Assembly: GCA_949358305.1 (NCBI GenBank)
Contig: OX442314.1
Location: forward strand, 41,734,581-41,798,580
From: Strigamia acuminata
Taxonomy: Eukaryota; Arthropoda; Chilopoda; Geophilomorpha; Linotaeniidae
DNA: 64,000 bases
Direction: 5' to 3'
Each line of letters begins with the position of its first letter. The stretch's first letter is position 1. The notes under the pieces were generated by a model. That model saw nothing but the letters and a program-made list of their open reading frames with translations, did no database searches and was not told where the DNA came from. A program made the translations under genes and the position numbers. Positions 10,643 to 20,381 of the stretch are shown here, in pieces.

Positions 10643-11016
10643 TTGGTGAATATTTTGAGATCACCACAACTTTGGGCGAAGAAGGCGACGAGGTCGGTTG
10701 GCATTGCTCCTGGTGTTTGGACGCGGACGGCATCCGGTGGAAACTCGACTCGGCCCAAAACGGCGACAAACCTCGGTGGGGCGACTACGCCAGCAAGAAA
10801 AATAGCTCTTACATAAAGAACTTGATCAGAACGGGAACCTGGTTCGACGACTTGAAGAAGTTCCAAGCGCAACCACCAAAAACTGTCGCTCGCAACATTC
10901 CGCAGCACGTGCTCGAACATCCGGCCAAATTCAGGTCCCTTCTGGTCAATGTGTACGACGACAGGAAGTTATTGAGAACGTTGTACGAGTTTAGAAAATG
11001 GTTTGGAATTGCTTAA
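10643..11016 (+). CDS. terminal exon of an unrecognised host gene
   Basis: An open frame follows a good splice acceptor (pyrimidine-rich, CTTCTAAG at 10635-10642) and runs about 124 codons to TAA at 11014-11016. The reading frame is phase-shifted by two bases at the acceptor. The peptide has mixed, non-repetitive composition, with a WHCSWCLDADG block near the start and LYEFRKWFGIA at the end. An AATAAA at 11230-11235 gives a plausible poly(A) signal. Upstream exons are not in the window, or lie beyond element A. I do not recognise the family. The minus-strand ORF across the same bases is a shadow. Confidence 0.55.
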
Positions 11017-11714
11017 TATTTTTCGGAGATGGATTTCCTACACGTTTAACGAATGTGTTTACATTTCTCATTCGTTTTTCTACATATTGTTACGTGGGAT
11101 TTATGCCTTGAATGGCTACTGCTATTTTCCTTGCCAGTTTTTGTAAGGAGATTGTTTACTAATGTCATTTTAATGACCCGGCACGTGTGGAGTGCAAGCA
11201 AAATGGGTTCTATGGGTTTTTAATTTGCAAATAAAACGTTTTATATTTTGAATGAAAAACAAATAATTAAAGTCGTTTTCATTTTTTTTTTCTTTTTTTT
11301 TTTTAAATAATAAATAAGAAATTTATTAAGCGTTAATAAATTGAATTGTGTCTCCTGTTCTGGAAAAGTAAATTCCAAGGAATGCGTCACAGAACCTTGG
11401 ATTCGAATACATATAGGTCAGCAATGAAATCACATTTTCAGTCTCCAAATTGACTTTCACCACACAACATCAGCCAGATACAACAGGTAAAAAAAAACGA
11501 AAAATTATTTTAAAATATATTTAGCTAAACCTAACATACAAAACACAATTAATTCAATTAATTTCGTGTTTTACGCGCCTAAAACAGCATAAAACAAGCA
11601 TTTTAAACCAAAAATTGTACCAGTTTCAACCAAAACTCCATTTTCTAAGACTCAAAACGAATATTTATCAATTAAGTACCGGTACCCCAAATGGATGATA
11701 AACCTTGCCCGGCC
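11017..11714. other. non-coding AT-rich stretch
   Basis: 3' UTR of the preceding exon to about 11250, then AT-rich sequence with a poly(T)/poly(A) patch near 11280-11310. No ORF, RNA gene or repeat was recognised. Confidence 0.5.
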
Positions 11715-11983
11715 GCATATTGACAGAACATACCTGATTTCGGCATCAACAATGCACCAGGAGTGACTAATGACTCAATAACCTGAAAATCACCATCCAA
11801 CCTAACCTAACCTAACTTAATTGAGTAACACAAAGCAAAACACAGCAAAACAAATCAAAATAGCAAGAAAACAAACAATAAATTCAAAATTTCAAAGCAG
11901 AATTTTGATTTTGAAGGTATTGAATCATTAGTCACTTCTGGTGCATTGTTGATGCCGAAATTGGGTATGTTCTGCCAATATGC
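11715..11983. repeat. inverted repeat with about 68-bp arms at the start of a gene
   Basis: The left arm (11715-11782) is nearly the reverse complement of the right arm (11916-11983), with a few mismatches and a spacer of about 133 bp. The right arm covers the first codons of the ORF at 11952. The spacer holds telomere-like CCTAA units. An RNA across both arms would fold into a long hairpin. Confidence 0.75.
11797..11820. repeat. short CCTAA telomere-like run
   Basis: Three CCTAA units and one variant CTTAA. TTAGG is the known arthropod telomere repeat. The run is short and could be chance or a scar of a repaired break. Confidence 0.45.
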
Positions 11984-12731
11984 TTCTCGCATCGGCCACT
12001 CCAACAACTTGCATTCGTCCGTACACTCCGTACACTCCGTACACGAAGACAAACCAATCATCAAACAAAATCCAATCTTCCTCGACGAACTCGCCGAACT
12101 CGACCACCCCGGCCTCAAACTCATCACCGCGACCATCACCCACCCGAAGCGTTTGCTGCTTTCGTGGAACCCCGACTACGTGTACAGAGTGGACATCAAA
12201 GGCGTGCAAATCTCAATCAGCAGTCTCCGAGCCATCACCCTGCTCAGCGACACTGACTGCAGTCTGCCCAGCTTGCACTTCAACCAGCTCGGCACGTGCT
12301 ACGAGCCGGTCAAACAGTCCCGGTCGAGCAGCGAGATCGACGAGGACCTCTTTGACATGTCTCAGTTTCCGTCTCTGCCCGAACCAAAAATCACTTCTAA
12401 TCCTCTGAGCATTTTACCCGACAGAATGATCAAAGATCTGTCCTTGAGGCTGGCCAGCAGCAGGGAAAGGACCTTGTTGACCACCACTCTGGCCAAATCC
12501 GAGCGCTTCACCAACGCTTGTTCGGATTTCAGCTCGTTGCCGGGCTCTTCTGCGATGCCGCCTCTTCAAAACCAACAATCCACAGTTTTGCCTCAAATTT
12601 TGCATGAACTTGACCTCATGCTCGCCAATAGCAGGACATTACACACGTTGAAAATGAAGGTCCATCGAGCCAAAGAACAGTTGCAGGATTCGTCATACGA
12701 CGTGGAAAAGTCCTCGCTTTTCTCGCCCATG
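11952..12731 (+). CDS. exon of an unrecognised host gene
   Basis: An open frame from ATG at 11952 (MPKLGMFCQ) is followed by 260 codons of mixed, non-repetitive composition up to a strong splice donor ATG|GTAAGT at 12731/12732. Past the donor the frame soon degenerates, so the ORF end at 12899 is not the gene end. A 9-bp unit repeated three times gives SVHSVHSVH at about residues 24-33. The start could instead be a splice acceptor further left. The hydrophobic and charged pattern suggests a soluble protein. I cannot name the family. It is on the same strand as the terminal exon at 10643, whose poly(A) signal separates the two. Confidence 0.5.
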
Positions 12732-12895
12732 GTAAGTGCCCGTTTCTCAAACTTTTTAGCATTGCGACACACTTTTAAGAAAGGCAATTTATCGCCATTG
12801 CTATTGCGACCTACCAAACATCAGCTCGCGACCAACAGTTTGCGAAATGCTGCCTCAATAATTGATTATTTATTGATTACCTTATTTTGCTGGCC

Positions 12896-12968
12896 GTAAG
12901 ACGCACTTTTTACTTTAAAAAGTAGACCAAAAATGGGGGTGCATCTTATGGTTTGAAGTGCGTCTTAC
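12896..12968. mobile_element. 73-bp MITE-like element
   Basis: Perfect 13-bp terminal inverted repeats, GTAAGACGCACTT and AAGTGCGTCTTAC, enclose 47 bp that contain a second, smaller inverted repeat. It lies in the presumed intron after the donor at 12732. No coding capacity; superfamily unassigned. Confidence 0.5.
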
Positions 12969-12989
12969 TAGTATAGTCTGAACAACATA

Positions 12990-13015
12990 CGTTATTATTA
13001 TTATTATTATTATTT
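12990..13015. repeat. (ATT)n microsatellite
   Basis: About eight TTA/ATT units in a row. Confidence 0.85.
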
Positions 13016-13107
13016 ATTGCGCACTCCAATGGAGTAAAAATACCATTTGGCCAATAAACATCAACTCAGTAGTGTGGCAGTGTAGTTTTGTACAGAAAAT
13101 GAGTGTA

Positions 13108-13291
13108 CAGTCGAAACTCTTTACAACGAATCGCAAGGGACCCGAAAAATCAAATCGTTATAACTATAATTCGTTCTATCGAAATGTTTTAACATGGTGT
13201 TCTACAGCCAACCAACCAAACCAGCCATTTTTAAGTATTCGTTATATCGATAATTCGTTATATCGCGATTCGTTGTAAAGAGATGTTCTTA
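13108..13291. mobile_element. MITE, possibly pogo/Tigger-like
   Basis: Begins CAGTCGAAA and carries perfect 18-bp inverted repeats CTCTTTACAACGAATCGC (13117-13134) and its complement (13265-13282). The interior has further TCGTTATA-type pairing. The CAG start after TA and the GAAA..CTC..ACGAA style resemble pogo/Tigger termini. Only about 180 bp and non-coding. Confidence 0.5.
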
Positions 13292-14717
13292 TAACGTCAA
13301 CTATAAATTGGATGGAACAAATTATGCAAAAGTACATGGAAACCGAGCAGCAGATGCAGCAAAAAGACACTAGGCGCATTCAATAACTCCTAAACGGTTG
13401 TTTAAACCCGTTTAAACCCGAAAAAAGATTATTTAAAAAGGATGTTTGCTGAGTGTCAAATTCTGGGCAAATCAGCGAATGCCCAAAGTTCCAAGGAAAC
13501 ATTTTTTAAAAAAAATATGTAGAAACAAAAAAATTGGCTGACAACACGGGTGAAGGAGTTCTTTAAAGGTATAAAATTTGAATTAATTAATTTATGCATA
13601 TTATTTTTAAAAAAAGTTTTTATACAGAAAAACTATTACAAAGATGTCCTTGCTTTTTTATTTTTCATCAAGAAATGGATGCATTGCAGCAATACCATCT
13701 GAGTTATTTAAATAACTCAGGGACTGTAATTCAGCATAATGCTGCAGAAACCTCTTTTTTTAATGAAATTTTACATGAGGACACACCAAATCTTGATGCA
13801 ACTTCAAAAAATCTTAAAATCTTAAAAAATCTTAAAATCTAAAATCTTAAAAAATCTTATAAACTCTCCATTTATCAATTTAAAAAAAAATTAACTTCAA
13901 CTAATAAAACCAACACCGTGTAACATAACAACACATTCATCAAGCTCCTACAACCCATTCAAAATTATATTTAATAGAAATAAACAAAAATTACCATTAA
14001 AACATTACGATTAAAATAAAAATACTTAACATTGCAGCTATTTTATTTTACTTTATTACTGGAAGTTACCGGTTTACCGGTTTTTTTAATATTGAATATT
14101 GAAATACCGGTTTTAGCAAAAGTCCCTGGAGTGTTTTGTAGTTGAATGTTGTATTGTAGAAATGGAGAGACAGATTTTGAGCGATGCTCGTTGCTCGAGC
14201 CTTTCTCTCTGACTGCTTTATTACCTAGCTTTTCTTACAAGGAGTGCCCCCACATATGGTGACGCTCACGTAACATAAACAAACTGAGACACATGTGAAA
14301 GTTGGGGGTGAAAGACACCCCAATATCCCCTCAATTGCGAACACAGAGAGCAATTTAAGGAGAGCAATAAAAACATGAATAACAAACATTAGTAAAGTAT
14401 AATGGAAAGGAATAACACTAGGATTGAAATATAGAAAAAGAACATAGAAATTGAATCATCGTAACCTTTTCGCGGATTGGCTTCCGCGAAATCCGCATTT
14501 CGGGGGCGACTATTCTGGGGATTCCGGGTGGACCAAACTCTTCCGGAAAACATCCGGGGTGGTGTTGGGAGTGTCAATAGACTGTTTTGTGTCAAGGTTG
14601 TCAATTTTCATGTGAGTATTGGAAGGTTCATTTCTGCACATTCTCATATATTTTTTTTCACAGGAGCGACCAGGCGCGATGGATGGGGGACCAAGCGAGA
14701 GTGGGTAAAATAAACTG
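13292..14717. other. AT-rich stretch without a recognised gene
   Basis: Short ORFs here are low-complexity or AT-driven. There is a repeated AAAATCTTA run near 13810-13860 and a small hairpin near 14468-14495. Nothing else can be supported. Confidence 0.4.
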
Positions 14718-16335
14718 GTTTACGTCTTCAATGCGCGTTCAAGATGGAATACGAACTCGGAATCGACTCCAACACGCTTTCGCGTGACATACGGACGCAT
14801 TCACGACCCAGATCAAAAAATGATCTCGTATTCGACTCGCTTTCGAGTCGAGTACGAATTTTGCCCTTCTTCAACGCGAAATCGTATTCGACTCGTTTTC
14901 GAGTCGAGTACGAATTTTGCCCTTCTTCAACGCGAAATCGTATTCGACTCGTTTTCGAGTCGAGTACGAATTTTGCCCTTCTTCAACGCGAAATCGTATT
15001 CGACTCGTTTTCGAGTCGAGTACGAATTTTGTCCTTCTTCAACGCGAAATCGTATTCGACTCGTTTTCGAGTCGAGTACGAATTTTGCCCTTCTTCAACG
15101 CGAAATCGTATTCGACTCGTTTTCGAGTCGAATACGAGATAGTCGATGACCCGTTCCCGGACTTTGACTCGTACGACTCGTATTCGAGATGTATTCGAAT
15201 CGTATTCGAGTCGCATTCGAGATGGTCGATGATTTCAACTTGCTCGTATACGGGTTGTATACGAGCTCGTATTTTGACCAAACTCGTAAACGAATCGTTT
15301 ACAAGTCGTATACAAGTTGTATACGACTTGTATACAACTCGTATACGAACGAAGTTTGGAAAATCCACCAAATACTTACTACGACATGAAAACACATAGT
15401 AGTCACATACGTCTTATTTGGAAATCGTGTTTTCACAAATTCGTTCGTATACGAATCGTATACAAGTCGTATACAACTTGTATACGACCTGTAAACGATT
15501 CGTTTACGAGTTTGGTCAAAATACGAGCTCGTATACAACCCGTATACGAGCGAGTGGAAATCATCGACCATCTCGAATGCGACTCGAATACGATTCGAAT
15601 ACATCTCGAATACATCTCGAATACGAGTCAAAGTCCGGAAACGGGTCATCGACTATCTCGAATACGACTCGAATTCGATTCGTATTCGATTCGAATTCGA
15701 TTCGAATACGAATACGATCAAAATACGAACTCGTAACAACTCGAATACGAATCAAAGTCCGGGAAACAAAAATCATCGACCATCTCATATACGATTCGAA
15801 TGCGAGTCGAATTCGATTCGAATACGATCAAAATACGAACTCGTAACAACTCGAATACGAATCAAAGTCCGGGAAACAAAAATCATCGACTATCTCATAT
15901 ACGATTCGAATGCGAGTCGAATTCGATTCGAATACGATCAAAATACGAACTCGTAACAACTCGAATACGAATCAAAGTCGAGATCGCCTTGAGAAAGGGC
16001 AAAAATCGTACACGATTCGAATGCGAGTCGAATACGAGATCGCCTTGAGAAAGGGCAAAAATCGTAATCGATTCGAATGCGAGTCGAATACGATTTCGCG
16101 TTGAAGAATGGCAAAATTCGTACTCGACTCGAAAGCGAGTCGAATACGATTTCGCGTTGAAAAAGGACAAAACTCGTATTCGATTCAAAAGCGAATCGAA
16201 TACGATTTCGCGTTGAAAAAGGACAAAACTCGTATTCGATTCGAAAGCGAATCGAATACGAGTTTTGTCCTTTTTCAACGCTTGGGAAAAGGACTCGAAT
16301 GCGCCTCCACGTTGCAATGCGCATTTGTGTAAACG
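14718..16335. mobile_element. foldback-like element built of nested inverted repeats
   Basis: The whole stretch is one large imperfect palindrome centred near 15395. The left arm contains TTTTGCCCTTCTTCAACGCG units joined to TTCGACTCG, and the right arm has the complements. The ends share GTTTAC followed by AATGCGC in opposite orientation (14718-14737 and 16315-16334). The inner arms (about 15220-15355 and 15440-15575) are near-perfect complements of about 130 bp around an 85-bp spacer. Long inverted repeats made of tandem short repeats are the hallmark of Drosophila Foldback elements. ORFs on both strands across it are repeat artefacts. No transposase is present. Confidence 0.6.
14830..15140. 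repeat. 56-bp direct tandem repeat in the left arm
   Basis: The anchor GAATTTTG recurs at 14856, 14912, 14968, 15024 and 15080, exactly 56 bp apart. Each unit contains the palindrome CGACTCG-TTTT-CGAGTCG. The right arm near 16100-16270 holds complementary, more diverged units. Confidence 0.9.
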
Positions 16336-16401
16336 ATGATGGAATCCCCTGCTTAAATACTGGCTATCGCGTCACGTAACAGCAACGTGCCACGTCACGT
16401 A

Positions 16402-19400
16402 ATTGCAACGTGCCGCGCTATGCCACACAATGTGCCGCCGCGATAGGCCATCGAACCCGAATGTGTGTGATGCGAAACGCGCGAGTACGCGCGCGGAGAA
16501 CGCGCGGCAATGCTAGCAACAGGAGCGCAACTGCCCAAGAAATTGCTCAACAATAAAAGGCACGTGGAAGCACGTGCCTGAAACAATAGGCACTTCAAAT
16601 AAAGTTATTGTTAAAAAACGGGCTTGAAAACCAACAATTACACAATAATTAAGGGGCAAGAAATGAACTTTGCTGCAATGCAAAGTTCTCAAAATACAGA
16701 GAAATGAAAGTTACACTTGTATAAAGAATTGACAATGTTTGAAACCAATAAAAACTACAAAAACACACTTGTAAAAAACCCAAAACAACCCCCAGAATGA
16801 ATTATTTGACTCAAATTAACCCTAAAACGGTCTTGGAGGTCGTGCAGACGACAGAGTCGGATCGGAAGGTTGCTAAAACCTGACGCCAAAACTAGCAATG
16901 GGACAGCTGGTTAGAAAACAGCTTTTTCATCAATCATGAACGCTGAAAACCTCAACCAGGGGTAGAAAATGATGGAGAGAACGTTTTCGCCATCTAAAAC
17001 GGTCTAAAACGGGTCTAAAATGCCTAAACCGGCGCCTGGAACGTGGCGCAGTTGTTGGGTCAAATATTGTCAAAAATCAGTGGAAATTTGTCAAATACTG
17101 GCAAAAATCTGCTGAAATTTGTCAAAAATTGCCAAATTTTGGCGCAAGTTACGTGAGGTTTGCGCGCATCCAACTATGACGAAAAATCCATGCGTGTGCA
17201 CGCGCGATTTACTGGCGCGTTGGAAGCGTTAAAATAAATTTTTCCAATATCTAACACAATTTGCACCGAATTATGGCAATTTTTGACAAATTTACATGGA
17301 TTTTTGCCAGTATTTGACAAATTTCCACGGATTTTTGACAATATTTGACAAATTCCAGACAAATTTCAGACAAATTTCAATTAATTTTAGAAATTTTATG
17401 AGAAATTTCAGCAAATGTTTGAGGATTGAGGAAATCTTCTGAAATTTGTCAAATATAGGCAAAAATCTTCTGAAATTTGTCAAATACAGGCAAAAATCTG
17501 CTGAAATTTGTCAAAAATTGCCCAAATTCCGTGCAAGTTTTGCAAGTTTTGCGCGCATCAAATCGTATGCGCGCCTATACTATTGCACGAGCGCATTGAC
17601 GCGTGATGAACACCGACCACGTTTACGAAGTGAATTCGAGCTACAAAAGTATCGAGTCGCCATTCTATGATGGAAAAAAAAAATTAAGTGTAAACAAACA
17701 AAATAAAAACTTTAATATACAAGAAACGTACAATTCCACTCAACTTTGTTTCAAATTTTATTTATTGGATCATTGAAAATAAACAGTAGTGTTGTGCACT
17801 GTACGCTTAAGTGTATACCGGCGGTGCGTTGTTTTGTGGTGGGGATTTGCCTCGATAATTGATCTTTTCTCTTTGTTTGCAATATTTTTTTGGCCTTTTT
17901 TGTTGATTTTTCTGTTTGAAATTGTTTTTTTCCGGTGTAATTTAAGTGGTGGAAGGTTGTTGGCGTGTGTTGAGGGTAATTTTGGCGGTTTTTGGGTCGG
18001 GATTAGTGTTTTCTGCGATTTTTTATCGGTATTTGGGGTTTGATGCAGCGGATAGCGCATGCGAATCGCCGTCGACCGTAGCATTAGCAATTGCAACCTG
18101 CCGCGCTATGCCACACAATGTGCCGCCGCGATAGGCCATCGAATCCGAATGTGTGTGATGCGAAACGCGAGTACGCGCGCGGAGAACGCGCGGCAATGCT
18201 AGCAACAGGAGCGCAACTGCCCAAGAAATTGCTCAACAATAAAAGGCACGTGGAAGCACGTGCCTGAAACAATAGGCACTTCAAATAAAGTTATTGTTAA
18301 AAAACGGGCTTGAAAACCAACAATTACACAATAATTAAGGGGCAAGAAATGAACTTTGCTGCAATGCAAAGTTCTCAAAATACAGAGAAATGAAAGTTAC
18401 ACTTGTATAAAGAATTGACAATGTTTGAAACCAATAAAAACTACAAAAACACACTTGTAAAAAACCCAAAACAACCCCCAGAATGAATTATTTGACTCAA
18501 ATTAACCCTAAAACAGTCTTGGAGGTCGTGCAGACGACAGAGTCGGATCGGAAGGTTGCTAAAACCTGACGCCAAAACTAGCAATGGGACAGCTAGTTAG
18601 AAAACAGCTTTTTCATCAATCATGAACGCTGAAAACCTCAACCAGGGGTAGAAAATGATGGAGAGAACGTTTTCGCCATCTAAAACGGTCTAAAACGGGT
18701 CTAAAATGCCTAAACCGGCGCCTGGAACGTGGCGCAGTTGTTGGGTCAAATATTGTCAAAAATCAGTGGAAATTTGTCAAATACTGGCAAAAATCTGCTG
18801 AAATTTGTCAAAAATTGCCAAATTTTGGCGCAAGTTACGTGAGGTTTGCGCGCATCCAACTATGACGAAAAATCCATGCGTGTGCACGCGCGATTTACTG
18901 GCGCGTTGGAAGCGTTAAAATAAATTTTTCCAATATCTAACACAATTTGCACCGAATTATGGCAATTTTTGACAAATTTACATGGATTTTTGCCAGTATT
19001 TGACAAATTTCCACGGATTTTTGACAATATTTGACAAATTCCAGACAAATTTCAGACAAATTTCAATTAATTTTAGAAATTTTATGAGAAATTTCAGCAA
19101 ATGTTTGAGGATTGAGGAAATCTTCTGAAATTTGTCAAATATAGGCAAAAATCTTCTGAAATTTGTCAAATACAGGCAAAAATCTGCTGAAATTTGTCAA
19201 AAATTGCCCAAATTCCGTGCAAGTTTTGCAAGTTTTGCGCGCATCAAATCGTATGCGCGCCTATACTATTGCACGAGCGCATTGACGCGTGATGAACACC
19301 GACCACGTTTACGAAGTGAATTCGAGCTACAAAAGTATCGAGTCGCCATTCTATGATGGAAAAAAAAAATTAAGTGTAAACAAACAAAATAAAAACTTTA

Positions 19401-20204
19401 ATATACAAGAAACGTACAATTCCACTCAACTTTGTTTCAAATTTTATTTATTGGATCATTGAAAATAAACAGTAGTGTTGTGCACTGTACGCTTAAGTGT
19501 ATACCGGCGATGCGTTGTTTTGTGGTGGGGATTTGCCTCGATAATTGATCTTTTCTCTTTGTTTGCAATATTTTTTTGGCCTTTTTTGTTGATTTTTCGG
19601 TTTGAAATTGTTTTTTTCCGGTGTAATTTAAGTGGTGGAAGGTTGTTGGCGTGTGTTGAGGGTAATTTTGGCGGTTTTTGGGTCGGGATTAGTGTTTTCT
19701 GCGATTTTTTATCGGTATTTGGGGTTTGATGCAGCGGATAGCGCATGCGAATCGCCGTCGACCGTAGCATTAGCAATTGCAACCTGCCGCGCTATGCCAC
19801 ACAATGTGCCGCCGCGATAGGCCATCGAATCCGAATGTGTGTGATGCGAAACGCGAGTACGCGCGCGAAGAACGCGCGGCAATGCTAGCAACAGGAGCGC
19901 AACTGCCCAAGAAATTGCTCAACAATAAAAGGCACGTGGAAGCACGTGCCTGAAACAATAGGCACTTCAAATAAAGTTATTGTTAAAAAACGGGCTTGAA
20001 AACCAACAATTACACAATAATTAAGGGGCAAGAAATGAACTTTGCTGCAATGCAAAGTTCTCAAAATACAGAGAAATGAAAGTTACACTTGTATAAAGAA
20101 TTGACAATGTTTGAAACCAATAAAAACTACAAAAACACACTTGTAAAAAACCCAAAACAACCCCCAGAATGAATTATTTGACTCAAATTAACCCTAAAAC
20201 AGTC
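16402..20204. repeat. 1686-bp tandem array, about 2.25 copies
   Basis: Copy 1 starts at about 16402, copy 2 near 18090, and copy 3 starts near 19776 and is cut at 20204 where the LTR remnant of B begins. The copies differ by only a few single bases and one 2-bp indel, so the period is 1686-1688 bp. Each full unit includes a perfect hairpin AGGCACGTG-GAAG-CACGTGCCT, a cluster of degenerate repeats around TTTGTCAAATA with GCAAAAATC, and AT-rich tracts. The ORFs in it repeat with the unit and look like chance. Confidence 0.88.
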
Positions 20205-20361
20205 TTGAACAATTAAAGCTATCTAATTTTTCCTTTACTCTGTGTAAAATCATTCCCCTAGACAAACATTTGGCCACAGAGTAGAAGTCCTGTACGGCAT
20301 CTCTACGACGATTATTTGATAAGTCTCCTCGATTTATTAAGTAAAAACCCGGATCGCCGCA
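20205..20361 (+). repeat. remnant of the 5' LTR of B
   Basis: Matches the last 157 bp of the 3' LTR (37614-37770) from TTGAACAATTAAAG to GATCGCCGCA. It lacks the promoter region and the hairpin array, so B should not start transcription from this end. Confidence 0.9.
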
Positions 20362-20363
20362 CT

Positions 20364-20381
20364 TGGGGGCCCGTCCGGGAT
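20364..20381 (+). other. primer binding site, tRNA-Pro, element B
   Basis: TGGGGGCCCGTCCGGGAT, two bases after the LTR end; identical to those in A and C. Confidence 0.88.

Noticed and set aside
10552-10920. 122-codon minus-strand ORF across the end of the A LTR
   Set aside because: It runs antisense over the host exon at 10643-11016, whose own frame has a splice acceptor, stop and poly(A) signal.
14744-16332. Many 60-160 codon ORFs on both strands
   Set aside because: They are translations of TCGTATTCGA-type palindromic repeats and appear in several frames and on both strands.
17174-19970. Pairs of identical 60-108 codon ORFs
   Set aside because: They repeat with the 1686-bp tandem unit, use AT-rich codons, lack protein-like features and occur on both strands.
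16402-20204. CRISPR-like or satellite array of short spaced repeats
   Set aside because: The unit is 1.7 kb, and the internal TTTGTCAAATA repeats are irregular. There is no repeat-spacer structure and the genome is eukaryotic.
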